Source: an uncultured Oscillibacter sp. (GTDB taxonomy: Bacteria > Bacillota > Clostridia > Oscillospirales > Oscillospiraceae). Taken from it: 64,000 bases of DNA. Numbering within the stretch: position 1 is the first letter of the stretch; each line of letters begins with the position of its first letter. The notes beneath the pieces were generated by a model. That model ran no database searches and had not been told where the DNA came from. It saw only the letters and a program-made list of their open reading frames with translations. Of the stretch, positions 16,492 through 24,834 are shown piece by piece. Both the position numbers and the translations under genes were made by a program. Location: assembly GCA_947365245.1 (NCBI GenBank), contig CANAWG010000014.1, positions 18,355 through 82,354 of the forward strand, given 5' to 3'.

Positions 16492-17739
16492 TCACCGGAC
16501 CTGTCCCGTGCCGTAGATCACATATTTGCAGCTGGTCAGCTCCTCCAGGCCCATGGGCCCCCGGGCGTGCATCTTCTGGGTGGAGATGCCGATCTCCGCC
16601 CCCAGACCGAACTCGCCGCCGTCGGTGAAGCGGGTGGAGGCGTTGACGTACACCGCCGCCGCGTCCACCGCGTCCAGAAACCGCTGGGCCTTGAAGTAGT
16701 TGGTGGTGACGATGCTCTCGGAGTGATGGGTGCCATGGGCGTTGATGAAAGAGATGGCCTCCTCCATGTCCCCCACGGTGCGGACGGCCAGGATGTAGTC
16801 GTCGTACTCCGCGTCCCAGTCGCTCTCCGACGCCGGGACGCCCCGGTCCCCCAGGGCCGTCAGGGCCCTCTCATCACACCGCAGCTCCACACGGTTCCGC
16901 TCCAGCAGGGGCACGGCCTTTCGGAGGAACGGCTCCAGCACGTCCTCGTGAATCAGCACGCACTCCGCCGCGTTGCACACGGAGGGGCGGGAGCACTTGG
17001 CGTTGTACAAAATCTCCGCCCCCATGTCCAGGTCCGCCTCGCTGTCGATGTAGACGTGGCAGACCCCCTCCCCGGTGCGGATCACCGGCACGCTGGCCTC
17101 CCGCGCCACGGTGCGGATCAGCCCCGCGCCGCCCCGGGGAATCAGCACGTCCACGTATCCGTCCAGGTGCATCAGCTCGTTTGCCGTCTCCCGGCTGGTG
17201 TCCTGCACCAGTGAGATGCAATCGGCGGGAAGACCGGCCGCGGCCAGCGCCTCCCGCATCAGCGACGCCGCACAGCGGTTGGAGCGGATGGCCTCCTTGC
17301 CGCCCCGGAGGATGCAGACGTTGCCGGATTTGAGACACAGCGCCGCCGCGTCCACGGTGACGTTGGGCCGGGCCTCAAAGATGATGGCGATGACCCCCAG
17401 GGGCACCCGCCGCCGGCTGAGGATGAGGCCGTTGGGCCGGGTCTCCGTCTTATCTGCTTTCCCGATGGGGTCCGGCAGGGCGATCACCTGCCGCACGCCC
17501 TCCACAACGCCGGCGACGCGCTCTTCCGTCAGCGTCAGCCGGTCCAGCATGGCCGGGCGCATCCCCGCCTCCCGGGCAGCGGCTATGTCTGCGGCGTTGG
17601 CGGCCAGCCACTCCGCCTGGCGTTTTGTCAGAATATCCGCGATGGCCCCCAGGGCGGCGTTCTTCCGCGCCGTTCCGGCGGTGGCCAGGGTATAGGACGC
17701 GGCCTTAGCCGCCGCCCCCTGCTGCTGTAATGCGGTCAT
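16492..17739 (-). CDS. proA: Gamma-glutamyl phosphate reductase
   Basis: 415-residue aldehyde-dehydrogenase-superfamily enzyme. It carries PLGVIAIIFEARPNVT, LKSGNVCILRGGKEA, the catalytic cysteine in NAKCSRPSVCNA and the C-terminal GLGAEIGISTQKMHARGPMGL. It reduces glutamyl-5-phosphate to glutamate semialdehyde for proline synthesis. Full length. It follows the acetyltransferase gene by 15 bases in the same operon. Confidence 0.96.
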   Translation of the reverse strand: MTALQQQGAAAKAASYTLATAGTARKNAALGAIADILTKRQAEWLAANAADIAAAREAGMRPAMLDRLTLTEERVAGVVEGVRQVIALPDPIGKADKTETRPNGLILSRRRVPLGVIAIIFEARPNVTVDAAALCLKSGNVCILRGGKEAIRSNRCAASLMREALAAAGLPADCISLVQDTSRETANELMHLDGYVDVLIPRGGAGLIRTVAREASVPVIRTGEGVCHVYIDSEADLDMGAEILYNAKCSRPSVCNAAECVLIHEDVLEPFLRKAVPLLERNRVELRCDERALTALGDRGVPASESDWDAEYDDYILAVRTVGDMEEAISFINAHGTHHSESIVTTNYFKAQRFLDAVDAAAVYVNASTRFTDGGEFGLGAEIGISTQKMHARGPMGLEELTSCKYVIYGTGQVR

Positions 17740-17754
17740 GGCAATGCCTCCTTT

Positions 17755-18351
17755 TTACGACTTGCCCGGGCGGTTCTCCCGCACCACCCGGCAGGGATTT
17801 CCAAAAGCGACCGTATCGCCCGGGATGTCTTTGGTGACAACGCTGCCCGCGCCGATTACCACGTTGTCCCCGATGGTCACGCCGGGCATGATGACAGCGC
17901 CCCCGCCGATCCACACGTTATCCCCGATGGTCACCGGGGCCGTCAGGGTCTTGCAGAAGCCGAAAGAGCCGTCCTCCTTCGGTTCACCGAAGCGGTCCGT
18001 TGGATTGGCGGGATGGAAAGCGGTGTAGATCTGAACACAGGGGGCTATTAAGGCGTTTTTCCCGATCACGATCCGGTTGTCGTCCAGAAAGACACAGTTC
18101 ATGTTGATTTCGCAGTTGTCCCCCAGATAAATATTGCAGCCATAATCCACAAAGAACGGCGGCGTAATCCACAGGTTCTGCCCCCGGCCGCCCAGCAGAG
18201 CGTCCAGAATGCGCTCCTTTTCCGCCAGGTCCCCGGAGTCCAGCCGGTTGTAGTCCCGGACCAGGTCCTTGGCCCTGTGCCACCGGTCCAGCAGCTCCGG
18301 GTCGGCGCAGTCGTAAAGCTGTCCCGACAGCATCTTCTCCCGCTCCGTCAT
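17755..18351 (-). CDS. Sugar O-acetyltransferase (maltose/galactoside type, LbH fold)
   Basis: 198 residues. The N-terminal Mac domain (EREKMLSGQLYDCADPELL) leads into left-handed beta-helix hexapeptides with the catalytic His in YTAFHPAN and the typical TIGDNVWIGGGAVIMPGVTIG run. It transfers acetyl from acetyl-CoA to a sugar hydroxyl; the sugar is unknown. It is embedded between proB and proA and its ATG shares one base with the proB stop (TGATG), so it is translationally coupled to proline synthesis genes, an unusual place for this enzyme. Confidence 0.88.
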   Translation of the reverse strand: MTEREKMLSGQLYDCADPELLDRWHRAKDLVRDYNRLDSGDLAEKERILDALLGGRGQNLWITPPFFVDYGCNIYLGDNCEINMNCVFLDDNRIVIGKNALIAPCVQIYTAFHPANPTDRFGEPKEDGSFGFCKTLTAPVTIGDNVWIGGGAVIMPGVTIGDNVVIGAGSVVTKDIPGDTVAFGNPCRVVRENRPGKS

Positions 18352-19163
18352 CAGGAGTCTCCCTTTCCAGCCGCCACAAACCGCGTCCCGATGTTTTGTC
18401 CCTCCACGATGCCGTAGAGGTCCTCCATCCGGGCCCCGTTGGTGATGACCATGTCAAACCCGGCGGCCATGGCCACCCGGGCGGCGGAGAGCTTGGTGGC
18501 CATGCCGCCGGTGCCCCGCCAGGTGCCCGCGCCGCCGGCCATCTCCAGGATCTCCGGCGTCAGCTCCGTCACCCGGTGGAGGAGCTTCGCATCCGGGTGG
18601 GTCTTGGGGTCCGCGTCGTAGAGGCCGTCGATGTCGCTGAGGAGGACCAGCAGGTCCGCCTCGCACAGCCCCGCCACGATGGCGGAGAGGGTGTCGTTGT
18701 CCCCCAGGACCTTGTGGTGGCCCGTCTCGATCTCGGCGGAGGAGACGGAGTCGTTCTCATTCACCACCGGAATGACCCCCATGGCCAGCAGCGCGGAGAA
18801 CGTGCCCCGCAGGTGCTCCGCCCGGGCGGAGTCCTCCACGTCGTCCCCGGTCAGCAGAATCTGGGCCACGGACTGGTTGTACTCCCCGAAGAGCTTGTCG
18901 TAGATGTGCATCATCCGGCACTGGCCCACCGCCGCCGCGGCCTGCTTCATCCGCAGCTCCTTCGGCCGCTCCGCGAGGCCCAGCTTCTCCGTGCCCACGG
19001 CGATGGCGCCGGAGGACACCAGAATGACCTCGCGGCCCTGGCCGTGGAGGTCCGCCAGGGTGCGGGCCAGCCGCTCCATGCTCCGAAAGTCCAGGCTGCC
19101 GGAGTCGTGGGTGAGGGTGGAGGTGCCCACTTTCACCACGATGCGCAGTTTTCTCTCTTCCAT
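18351..19163 (-). CDS. proB: Glutamate 5-kinase (short form without PUA domain)
   Basis: 270 residues: VVKVGTSTLTH at the N-terminus, ILVSSGAIAVG, PVVNENDSVS, GDNDTLSAIVA, LLSDIDGLYDADP and RGTGGMATKLSAA mark an amino-acid kinase fold. It phosphorylates glutamate in the committed step of proline synthesis. The C-terminal PUA domain of the long form is absent, as in many Firmicutes. Start ATG 19163 has a GGAGGAAGAG site upstream. First gene of the pro cluster. Confidence 0.95.
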   Translation of the reverse strand: MEERKLRIVVKVGTSTLTHDSGSLDFRSMERLARTLADLHGQGREVILVSSGAIAVGTEKLGLAERPKELRMKQAAAAVGQCRMMHIYDKLFGEYNQSVAQILLTGDDVEDSARAEHLRGTFSALLAMGVIPVVNENDSVSSAEIETGHHKVLGDNDTLSAIVAGLCEADLLVLLSDIDGLYDADPKTHPDAKLLHRVTELTPEILEMAGGAGTWRGTGGMATKLSAARVAMAAGFDMVITNGARMEDLYGIVEGQNIGTRFVAAGKGDS

Positions 19164-19394
19164 CTTCTCTTCCTCCCGCCCCTTGGGTGTGATTTTTCCC
19201 AGTATAGCACGGATGCCTGCAAAAGAAAAGAGCCAGCGCCGCCAAAGATCGGGAAAACGGCGGGGAACCGGAGAAGCCATTCATCTGCCTTACACTCCGC
19301 CGCCGCGCCTTACAAATCCGTAAGATTTTGCAGCCGGAGGTGTATTTTCCGAAAACCTGCGGAAAATACCGGGGAAAGCGAGGGATGTTCCGTT

Positions 19395-20102
19395 ATGACC
19401 GAACCCACAAAGACCACCGACACCGAAAAGGAAAACCAGCCGGAGACCACCCAGTCCATCCTGGACTTCGGCTCCGCCCTGACCCGCACCCCCCACGGCG
19501 CCGTCTACTGCCTGACCATCATCGGCCAGATCGAGGGCCACACCGCCGCCGGAGGCAACGCCAAAACCACCAAGTACGAACACGTCCTGCCCCTGCTTGC
19601 CAAGCTGGAGGAGAGCGACGAGGTGGACGGGGTGCTGTTTTTGCTGAACACCGTGGGCGGCGACGTGGAGGCGGGCCTCGCCATCGCGGAGCTGATCGCC
19701 GGCATGACCAAGCCCACGGTCTCCATCGTCCTGGGGGGCAGCCACTCCATCGGCGTGCCCCTGGCAGTGGCGGCACGGCGAAGCTTCGCCGTGCCCAGCG
19801 CCGCCATGACCATCCACCCCGTCCGCATGAGCGGCACCGTTATCGCCGCCCCCCAGACCTACCACTACTTTGAGCGGCTCCAGGAGCGGATCGTGGCCTT
19901 TGTGGCCGGCCACAGCCAGATCACGGCGGCGGACTTCCAGGACCTGATGCTGCGAAAGGACGACATGGCCGCGGACGTGGGCAGCGTGATCTACGGCGAG
20001 GAGGCGGTGAGCCTGGGCCTCATCGACCAGGTGGGGGGCCTCTCCGACGGCCTCCAGTACCTGTACCGGCAGATCAAGGAGCAGCGGGAAAAAAAGGCCT
20101 GA
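19395..20102 (+). CDS. tepA: TepA / ClpP-like serine protease (S14)
   Basis: 235 residues with a ClpP fold: GQIEGH, FLLNTVGGDVEAGLAIAELI, the nucleophile region GGSHSIGVPLAV (Ser118) and TIHPVRMSG (His141). This GGxHSIGVP pattern is that of Bacillus translocation-enhancing protein TepA rather than ClpP itself. In Bacillus it degrades short peptides such as signal peptides in the cytosol. I start it at ATG 19395, behind GAGGGATG; the long in-frame extension upstream is a GC artefact. Single gene closed by a hairpin. Confidence 0.85.
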   Translation: MTEPTKTTDTEKENQPETTQSILDFGSALTRTPHGAVYCLTIIGQIEGHTAAGGNAKTTKYEHVLPLLAKLEESDEVDGVLFLLNTVGGDVEAGLAIAELIAGMTKPTVSIVLGGSHSIGVPLAVAARRSFAVPSAAMTIHPVRMSGTVIAAPQTYHYFERLQERIVAFVAGHSQITAADFQDLMLRKDDMAADVGSVIYGEEAVSLGLIDQVGGLSDGLQYLYRQIKEQREKKA

Positions 20103-20130
20103 GAGAAGAGGGGCGCTCCCCCTCTTCTCT
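20102..20130 (+). terminator. Intrinsic hairpin after tepA
   Basis: AGAGAAGAGGGG pairs with CCCCTCTTCTCT around a 5-base loop and begins at the stop codon. Only two Ts follow. Confidence 0.6.
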
Positions 20131-20205
20131 TGGGTGACGGCGGCGAATCCTGTCGGCTGGGCCCGATCGGCCTATATATTTTTTACGACAATAAGTAAAA
20201 TATAC

Positions 20206-20234
20206 TTGACAAATAGTCAGGTCAGTGCTATCCT
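20206..20234 (+). promoter_or_regulatory. Sigma-A promoter
   Basis: TTGACA (20206-20211), 17-base spacer, TATCCT (20229-20234), in an AT-rich island 31 bases before the membrane-protein start. The -35 box is consensus. Confidence 0.7.
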
Positions 20235-20264
20235 GATCTCAGTTCAAACAAGGAGGTCTCTCTC

Positions 20265-20786
20265 ATGGAATATCAACTCGGTGTGGCGCTGGGCCTGGCG
20301 GCGGGCATTGGCGCGGGCGTTTTGGTGGTGGTGCTGCTGTTCAAAAAGCGGATTCTGAGCTGCACCTTTGACGAGCGGCAGGAGCGGGCCCGGGGCGTGG
20401 CGTTCAAATACGGCTTCTTCTCTTTGATGTTCGCGCTTTTCCTCTACGGAATGCTGGACATGGTTCTGGGTCCCTGGTGCGACGCCATGACGGGGGCCGT
20501 CTTGTGCCTGTGCGCGGGGGTCACGGTGTTCGCCGTCACCTGTATCGTCAAGGACGCCTATCTCAGCCTGAAAGAGAATCCCCGGACCATCATGACGCTG
20601 TTCGTCGTCATATCCGTCGTCAATATTTCTTTGGGCGTCGTCCACATCCTGGACGGCGACATGGTGGAAAACGGCATCCTCACCTTCCGCTGCACAAACC
20701 TGGCTGTGGGAATTATGATTACGGTGGTACTGGCGGTGTACATCGTCAACCATCTCCTCCGGGACCGGGGAGAGGAGGCGGAATGA
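20265..20786 (+). CDS. Four-helix membrane protein paired with a small HTH regulator
   Basis: 173 residues with four to five hydrophobic segments (LGVALGLAAGIGAGVLVVVLLF, FSLMFALFLYGMLDMVLG, VLCLCAGVTVFAVTCI, TLFVVISVVNISLGVVHIL and AVGIMITVVLAVYIV). A short cytosolic loop CTFDERQERARG follows the first. The gene overlaps the next HTH gene by ATGA. This pairing is common in Firmicutes, where the membrane partner is thought to modulate the regulator; function is otherwise unknown. AAGGAGG at 20250-20256 supports the start. Confidence 0.75.
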   Translation: MEYQLGVALGLAAGIGAGVLVVVLLFKKRILSCTFDERQERARGVAFKYGFFSLMFALFLYGMLDMVLGPWCDAMTGAVLCLCAGVTVFAVTCIVKDAYLSLKENPRTIMTLFVVISVVNISLGVVHILDGDMVENGILTFRCTNLAVGIMITVVLAVYIVNHLLRDRGEEAE

Positions 20787-20974
20787 AGAACCTCCGCCTG
20801 AAATCCGCCCGGGCCGCCATGGACATGAGCCAGCAGCAGCTGGCGGACGATGTGGGCGTGTCCCGCCAGACCATCAACGCCATAGAGAAAGGGGACTACA
20901 ACCCCACCATCAAGCTCTGTATCGCGATCTGCCGGCGATTGGGCAAGACGCTGGACGAGCTGTTCTGGGAATAA
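20783..20974 (+). CDS. Minimal XRE-family HTH regulator (YozG-like)
   Basis: 63 residues consisting only of a helix-turn-helix: LKSARAAMDMSQQQLADDVGVSRQTINAIEKGDYNPT and the closing helix ICRRLGKTLDELFW. Start ATG 20783 overlaps the stop of the membrane-protein gene, so the two are translated together. It probably controls its own operon from the promoter at 20206. Confidence 0.88.
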   Translation: MKNLRLKSARAAMDMSQQQLADDVGVSRQTINAIEKGDYNPTIKLCIAICRRLGKTLDELFWE

Positions 20975-20998
20975 CGCGGCAAAAATAAAGTTTTTGCT

Positions 20999-21045
20999 CA
21001 AGCTTTTTTTAAAAAGCTTGTGGGGTGCAGGGGCAAAGCCCCTGC
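20999..21045. repeat. Double-hairpin repeat-like element
   Basis: CAAGCTTTTT / AAAAAGCTTG (20999-21020, perfect 10-bp arms) is followed at once by GCAGGGGC / GCCCCTGC (21027-21045). The arrangement resembles interspersed double-hairpin repeats of clostridial genomes. Only one copy is in the window, so repeat status is inferred. The rest of 20975-21130 holds no gene. Confidence 0.4.
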
Positions 21046-21133
21046 AGGCCCCTCCGTGCAAAGCGCGGCAAAAAGCGCCCCATAACCGCAAGGCGGCAGC
21101 GCAGCGTCCCGCCGTTTTCCCAATAGAACCAAA

Positions 21134-21166
21134 CAAGACCCGGGGAGATCGCCTCCCCGGGTCTTG
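21134..21166. terminator. Bidirectional intrinsic terminator
   Basis: CAAGACCCGGGGAG and its exact complement form a 14-bp stem around ATCGC between convergent genes. Confidence 0.8.
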
Positions 21167-21173
21167 CGCATTT

Positions 21174-21380
21174 TCAAATCTTCGTCAGCGTCAGCTTGAA
21201 ATCCGGCCCCTCCGGCGTCTCCGCCACTTGGTAGCCCATGGAGTCGGCCAGGCGAGTGACGTTCTCCACAGCCACCCGGGCGTCCGCCAGAACCTCCAGG
21301 GACGCAGGCGCGTCCTTTTGCAGCGCCTGGCGGACCATAAGCACCGGGGTGGGGCATCCAAATCCGCGGGTGTCGATCAT
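21174..21380 (-). CDS. TusA/SirA-family sulfur carrier
   Basis: 68 residues starting IDTRGFGCPTPVLMVRQAL, where the CPxP cysteine is the persulfide carrier of the TusA fold. It overlaps the upstream transporter gene by ATGA. In selenium-related clusters the equivalent YedF protein accompanies YedE, so this copy probably hands on sulfur or selenium imported by the transporter. AAGGAGG precedes the start. Confidence 0.88.
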   Translation of the reverse strand: MIDTRGFGCPTPVLMVRQALQKDAPASLEVLADARVAVENVTRLADSMGYQVAETPEGPDFKLTLTKI

Positions 21381-22483
21381 CTTGCTCCCTCCTTTTTCGG
21401 CAGATGGGTCAGCGTCACCGCCAGCAGCACCGCGAACCCCAGGATCACCGCGGCCATACCGGCGGCGCCGATGCCGCCCACCTGATAGGTTCCGTCCACC
21501 ACGGAGTCCGGATTGCCGGCCAGGCCGAAGTTGTGGGCCACGGCGGCGCCCACCACCATGCCCAGCACGGCCACGGCGGAGTCCCCGTTGCCCTCCCCCG
21601 CCAGGATCAGCTGCCGCAGGGGGCAGCCGCCCAGCAGGATGGAGCCCCAGCCCGCCAGAGCCATTCCCAGAAACGACCAGAGATACTGGGAGTGGGCCAC
21701 GGGCTGGCTGAGGGCGGAGAGGTTGTAGCTCCCCAGGATCAGATTGCCCACGGTGACGGTGACCCAGATGGCCAGAAAGCCGGACAGCAGGCGGAAGTCC
21801 CGCAGCAAAAAGGCGTCCCGCAGGCCACCGGCCATGCACAGGCGGCTCCGCTGGGCCGCCGCGCCCACCAGGGCGCCGGCGATCAGGGACACCAGCCAGA
21901 AAGCCCGCTGGGAGCCGGGGCCCTCCTCAGAGAAGCGGAGCAGGCCCGGCGCCGCCAGCAGCAGAACCAGCAGCACCGCCATCACCCCGGGAAGCACCGC
22001 CCCCTCGGCGGCGGGGACGGGGTAGGCCCGCCCCAGGGAAAAGCCCTTTTTCAAAAACACAATGCCCACCAGGATCCCCGCCAGAAAGCCCAGCAGGCCC
22101 GCCACGGCGGTGAGGTCTCCGCCGCCCAGGCGGATCACCATCCGCAGCGGACAGCCCAGAAACACCAGCGCGCCGACCATCACCACAAGGCCGATCAAAA
22201 ACCGGCTGGCGGGAGAGGACCCGGCCTTGGCCCGGAACTCCTTGGCCGCCAGGGCCGCCAGCATGGCCCCCAGCACGATGCCCACGATCTCCGGCCGCAG
22301 GTACTGAACCTTGGCGGCGCTGTGGAACCCCAGGGCCCCGGCGATGTCCCGCTCGAAGCAGGCGATGCAAAAGCCCATGTTTTTGGGGTTGCCCAGGGCC
22401 GTCAGAACCAGCGCCGCGACGCCGGTAATCAGGCCCGCCAGTACAATGGGACCGTAATCCCGCACCCATTTGTTCTCTCTCAT
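21377..22483 (-). CDS. yedE: YedE-type putative selenium/sulfur transporter
   Basis: 368 residues, about ten membrane segments in two YeeE/YedE halves. Conserved cysteine motifs are NMGFCIACFERD, FLGCPLRMVIRLGGGDL, RSRLCMAGGLRD and LLGGCPLRQLILAGEG. It is thought to import thiosulfate- or selenium-containing species. I prefer ATG 22483: AGGAG lies 8 bases before it, but only 2 bases before the ATG at 22489. It is part of the DUF3343-yedE-tusA operon. Confidence 0.85.
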   Translation of the reverse strand: MRENKWVRDYGPIVLAGLITGVAALVLTALGNPKNMGFCIACFERDIAGALGFHSAAKVQYLRPEIVGIVLGAMLAALAAKEFRAKAGSSPASRFLIGLVVMVGALVFLGCPLRMVIRLGGGDLTAVAGLLGFLAGILVGIVFLKKGFSLGRAYPVPAAEGAVLPGVMAVLLVLLLAAPGLLRFSEEGPGSQRAFWLVSLIAGALVGAAAQRSRLCMAGGLRDAFLLRDFRLLSGFLAIWVTVTVGNLILGSYNLSALSQPVAHSQYLWSFLGMALAGWGSILLGGCPLRQLILAGEGNGDSAVAVLGMVVGAAVAHNFGLAGNPDSVVDGTYQVGGIGAAGMAAVILGFAVLLAVTLTHLPKKEGAR

Positions 22484-22563
22484 ACGCATTTCTCCTCATT
22501 TTTTTCTCTCCTCCGCTATTCTTTTTAAAAAATATTGGAGGGTAAAAAACAACGCGCCGGGAG

Positions 22564-22800
22564 TCAGAGCATCAGCTCATAAAGGCCCGCCGTCTCCACG
22601 CCAGCCTCCGCCAGACGGAGCTCCAGCGTCTCCCGCAGCTCCGGCGGCGCGGACCAGGCAATGCCGCAGTCCGAGGTCACCTGCCGGGGGACGGAGATCA
22701 GCTTTCCCGCCAGGTTCAGCCGCCGGCACAGGGCCTCCGTGGCCATGGCGGCGGAGGTGGTGTGAAACGCCACTACCAGCCGCGGCTGCCGCTGCCGCAT
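22564..22800 (-). CDS. DUF3343 putative Se/S carrier-like protein
   Basis: 78 residues: VVAFHTTSAAMATEALCRRLNLAGKLISVPRQVTSDCGIAW is characteristic of the DUF3343 family, with one conserved cysteine in SDCG. It is first in the cluster with yedE and tusA, a combination repeatedly linked to selenium or sulfur trafficking. GGGAGGAGG precedes its ATG. Confidence 0.85.
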   Translation of the reverse strand: MRQRQPRLVVAFHTTSAAMATEALCRRLNLAGKLISVPRQVTSDCGIAWSAPPELRETLELRLAEAGVETAGLYELML

Positions 22801-22930
22801 GATCCACCGCCTCCTCCCGTCTCGTTGTTCTTTTGAAAGTATAACATACTTAAACGCAAATAGCGAGATCTATTTTGAGCATCACGGTGCGGCCCCCGTC
22901 CGCCGCCGTTTCCCCCCCGGCGCGGCACTC

Positions 22931-22969
22931 AAAAAAGGAGACCCGCCGGCACAGCCGGCGGGTCTCCTT
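22931..22969 (-). terminator. Intrinsic terminator of the nucleoside kinase gene
   Basis: AAGGAGACCCGCCGGC pairs exactly with 22954-22969 around ACA and is followed on the minus strand by a T6 run. Confidence 0.9.
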
Positions 22970-22982
22970 GCTGGTCATGCCG

Positions 22983-24653
22983 TCACACGTGGTAGCAGCC
23001 TCCGCCGATGAACTCCCGCATGAGGGAGGTCTTGGGGATGTTGTCCGCGGGGATGGGCAGGAAGTAGTTCAGGAATTTCAGCAGCCGCTTGGCCTCGATA
23101 TACTCTTCGCTGTCCCGGGGGACGCCGAAGAGCAGCGGCTGGACATAGGGCTTCAGCAGGGACGTCTCGTAGAGCAGGGCGGAGTTGAACACCATGTCCG
23201 CGCTGTCCTGGAAGGGGAAGATGTTGTTCTCCTCCCCCCGCCGGACGGAGGGCCACATCTTGATGGTGGCCTGGGCGCTGTAGCCCCGGGTCCGGGCGTC
23301 CCGCTCAATGCGCCGCAGGAGCCGGGCGTCGGTGGTGGGGATGCGGTTGTGGTCGTCGATGTTCAGCGTGGTGAGACAGCTGATGTAGATCTTATACTTG
23401 CTCTCCTTGGGCAGCGCGTGGGTGAACTGGTCGTTGAGGCAGTGGATGCCCTCGATCACCAGCACGTCCCCCTCCCCCAGCTTGAGGAAGCTGCCGTTGT
23501 ACTCCCGCCGGCCCTTTTTGAAGTTGTAGCTGGGCACCTCTACCGTCTCGCCGTTCAAAAGGCGCACGCAGTCGGTGTTGAACTGCTCCACGTCCATGGC
23601 CCCCAGGCCCTCGAAGTCGTAGTTGCCGTTCTCGTCCCGGGGGGTGTCCTCCCGGTTTTTGAAGTAGTTGTCGGTGGCGATGGGATAGGGCCGCAGGCCG
23701 CAGGCCCGGAGCTGGGTGGAGAGGCGGTGGGAGAACGTGGTCTTGCCGGAGGAGGACGGGCCCGCGATCATCACGAAGCGCACGTCCTTGCGCCCCGCGA
23801 TCTCCTCGGCGATGTCGCCGATCTTCTTCTCCATCATGGCCTCGTGGGCCAGGATCAGCGGCATGGCGCCGCCCTGGGAGATGGCGGTGTTCAGCTCCGC
23901 CACATTGGTGACGTTCAACGCCTCGGAGCGCAGGGTGGAGCCGTAGAGCTCCCGGAAGACTTTCATGGAGGGACGGAACTCCCCCAGCTCCCCGGGATTG
24001 CTCTGGGCGGGCAGACGCAGAACAAAGCCGTTTTCAAAGGTCTCCAGGCCGAAGCACTTGATATAGCTGGTGTCCGGCACCATGTAGCCGTAGAAGTAGT
24101 CCACAAAGCCGTCCAGGGAGTAGACATTGACCCGGGAGTTGATTCGGAAGCTCAGGAGCTGGGCCTTGTGGATCAGCCCGGCCTCCCGGAAGAGCTCGAT
24201 GGCGTCGTCGGTGCTGATGGAGCGCTTCTCGATGGGCAATGCCTGCTGGGACAGCTCCCGCATCCGCGCCTCCACCCGATCCAGCAGCGCCTGGTCCAGG
24301 GTGAACTTGCCCCTGGCCCGGATGAAGAGGGCGCTGCTGAGGGAGTACTCCACGGAGATGCGCTCCACATTCTCCCGGCCCGCCACGTCGTAAAAGGCCT
24401 TGAGCATCAGAAAGACGGCGCTGCGCTCATAGGTCTGAATGCCGGGCCGATCCTGGGCGGTCACCATCTTCAAAGAGCAGTCCCGGTCCAGGGTTTTGTG
24501 GAGCTCGCAGAGCTTTCCCTCCCGGTTGACCAGCAGGATCTGCCAGGGGTAGCGGTCCTGGAAATCCGCCGCGATGGCGCGGTAGGGCGTACCCTGGGGA
24601 TAGGTGTACTCCGCGCCGTCCACGGTGACTCTAATCATTCTCTTCTCCTCCAT
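22983..24653 (-). CDS. Uridine kinase-like nucleoside kinase with ThrRS-type N-terminal domains
   Basis: 556 residues. Residues 1-65 form a TGS-like domain (VTVDGAEYTYPQGTPYRAIA), about 100-280 resemble the threonyl-tRNA synthetase second domain, and from about 290 a P-loop kinase begins with GPSSSGKTTF and continues DNYFKNREDTPRDENG and EGIHCLND. This TGS-uridine kinase architecture is common in Firmicutes and is annotated nucleoside kinase; the natural substrate and the role of the tRNA-synthetase-like part are not settled. It starts at ATG 24653. Confidence 0.87.
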   Translation of the reverse strand: MEEKRMIRVTVDGAEYTYPQGTPYRAIAADFQDRYPWQILLVNREGKLCELHKTLDRDCSLKMVTAQDRPGIQTYERSAVFLMLKAFYDVAGRENVERISVEYSLSSALFIRARGKFTLDQALLDRVEARMRELSQQALPIEKRSISTDDAIELFREAGLIHKAQLLSFRINSRVNVYSLDGFVDYFYGYMVPDTSYIKCFGLETFENGFVLRLPAQSNPGELGEFRPSMKVFRELYGSTLRSEALNVTNVAELNTAISQGGAMPLILAHEAMMEKKIGDIAEEIAGRKDVRFVMIAGPSSSGKTTFSHRLSTQLRACGLRPYPIATDNYFKNREDTPRDENGNYDFEGLGAMDVEQFNTDCVRLLNGETVEVPSYNFKKGRREYNGSFLKLGEGDVLVIEGIHCLNDQFTHALPKESKYKIYISCLTTLNIDDHNRIPTTDARLLRRIERDARTRGYSAQATIKMWPSVRRGEENNIFPFQDSADMVFNSALLYETSLLKPYVQPLLFGVPRDSEEYIEAKRLLKFLNYFLPIPADNIPKTSLMREFIGGGCYHV

Positions 24654-24783
24654 GGAATGGCCTCCTCTTGTCTCTGTAATCGACCCGCATCGGGCGGGCC
24701 GTCGGGTGCGTTGGCTATATCATACAACACCGGCGGCAAAAATACAAGATTCTAAATTTACCGCCGCAGCGGAAAGAGACGGC

Positions 24784-24816
24784 AAGGGCGGGAGCGTCAC
24801 GCGCCCCCGCCCTTTT
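24784..24816 (-). terminator. Hairpin downstream of the lipoprotein gene
   Basis: AAGGGCGGG and CCCGCCCTT arms with an imperfect GC-rich middle, 19 bases past the stop at 24835. There is no strong T tract on the minus strand. Confidence 0.45.
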
Positions 24817-24834
24817 CAAATACGCAGATTTCCC

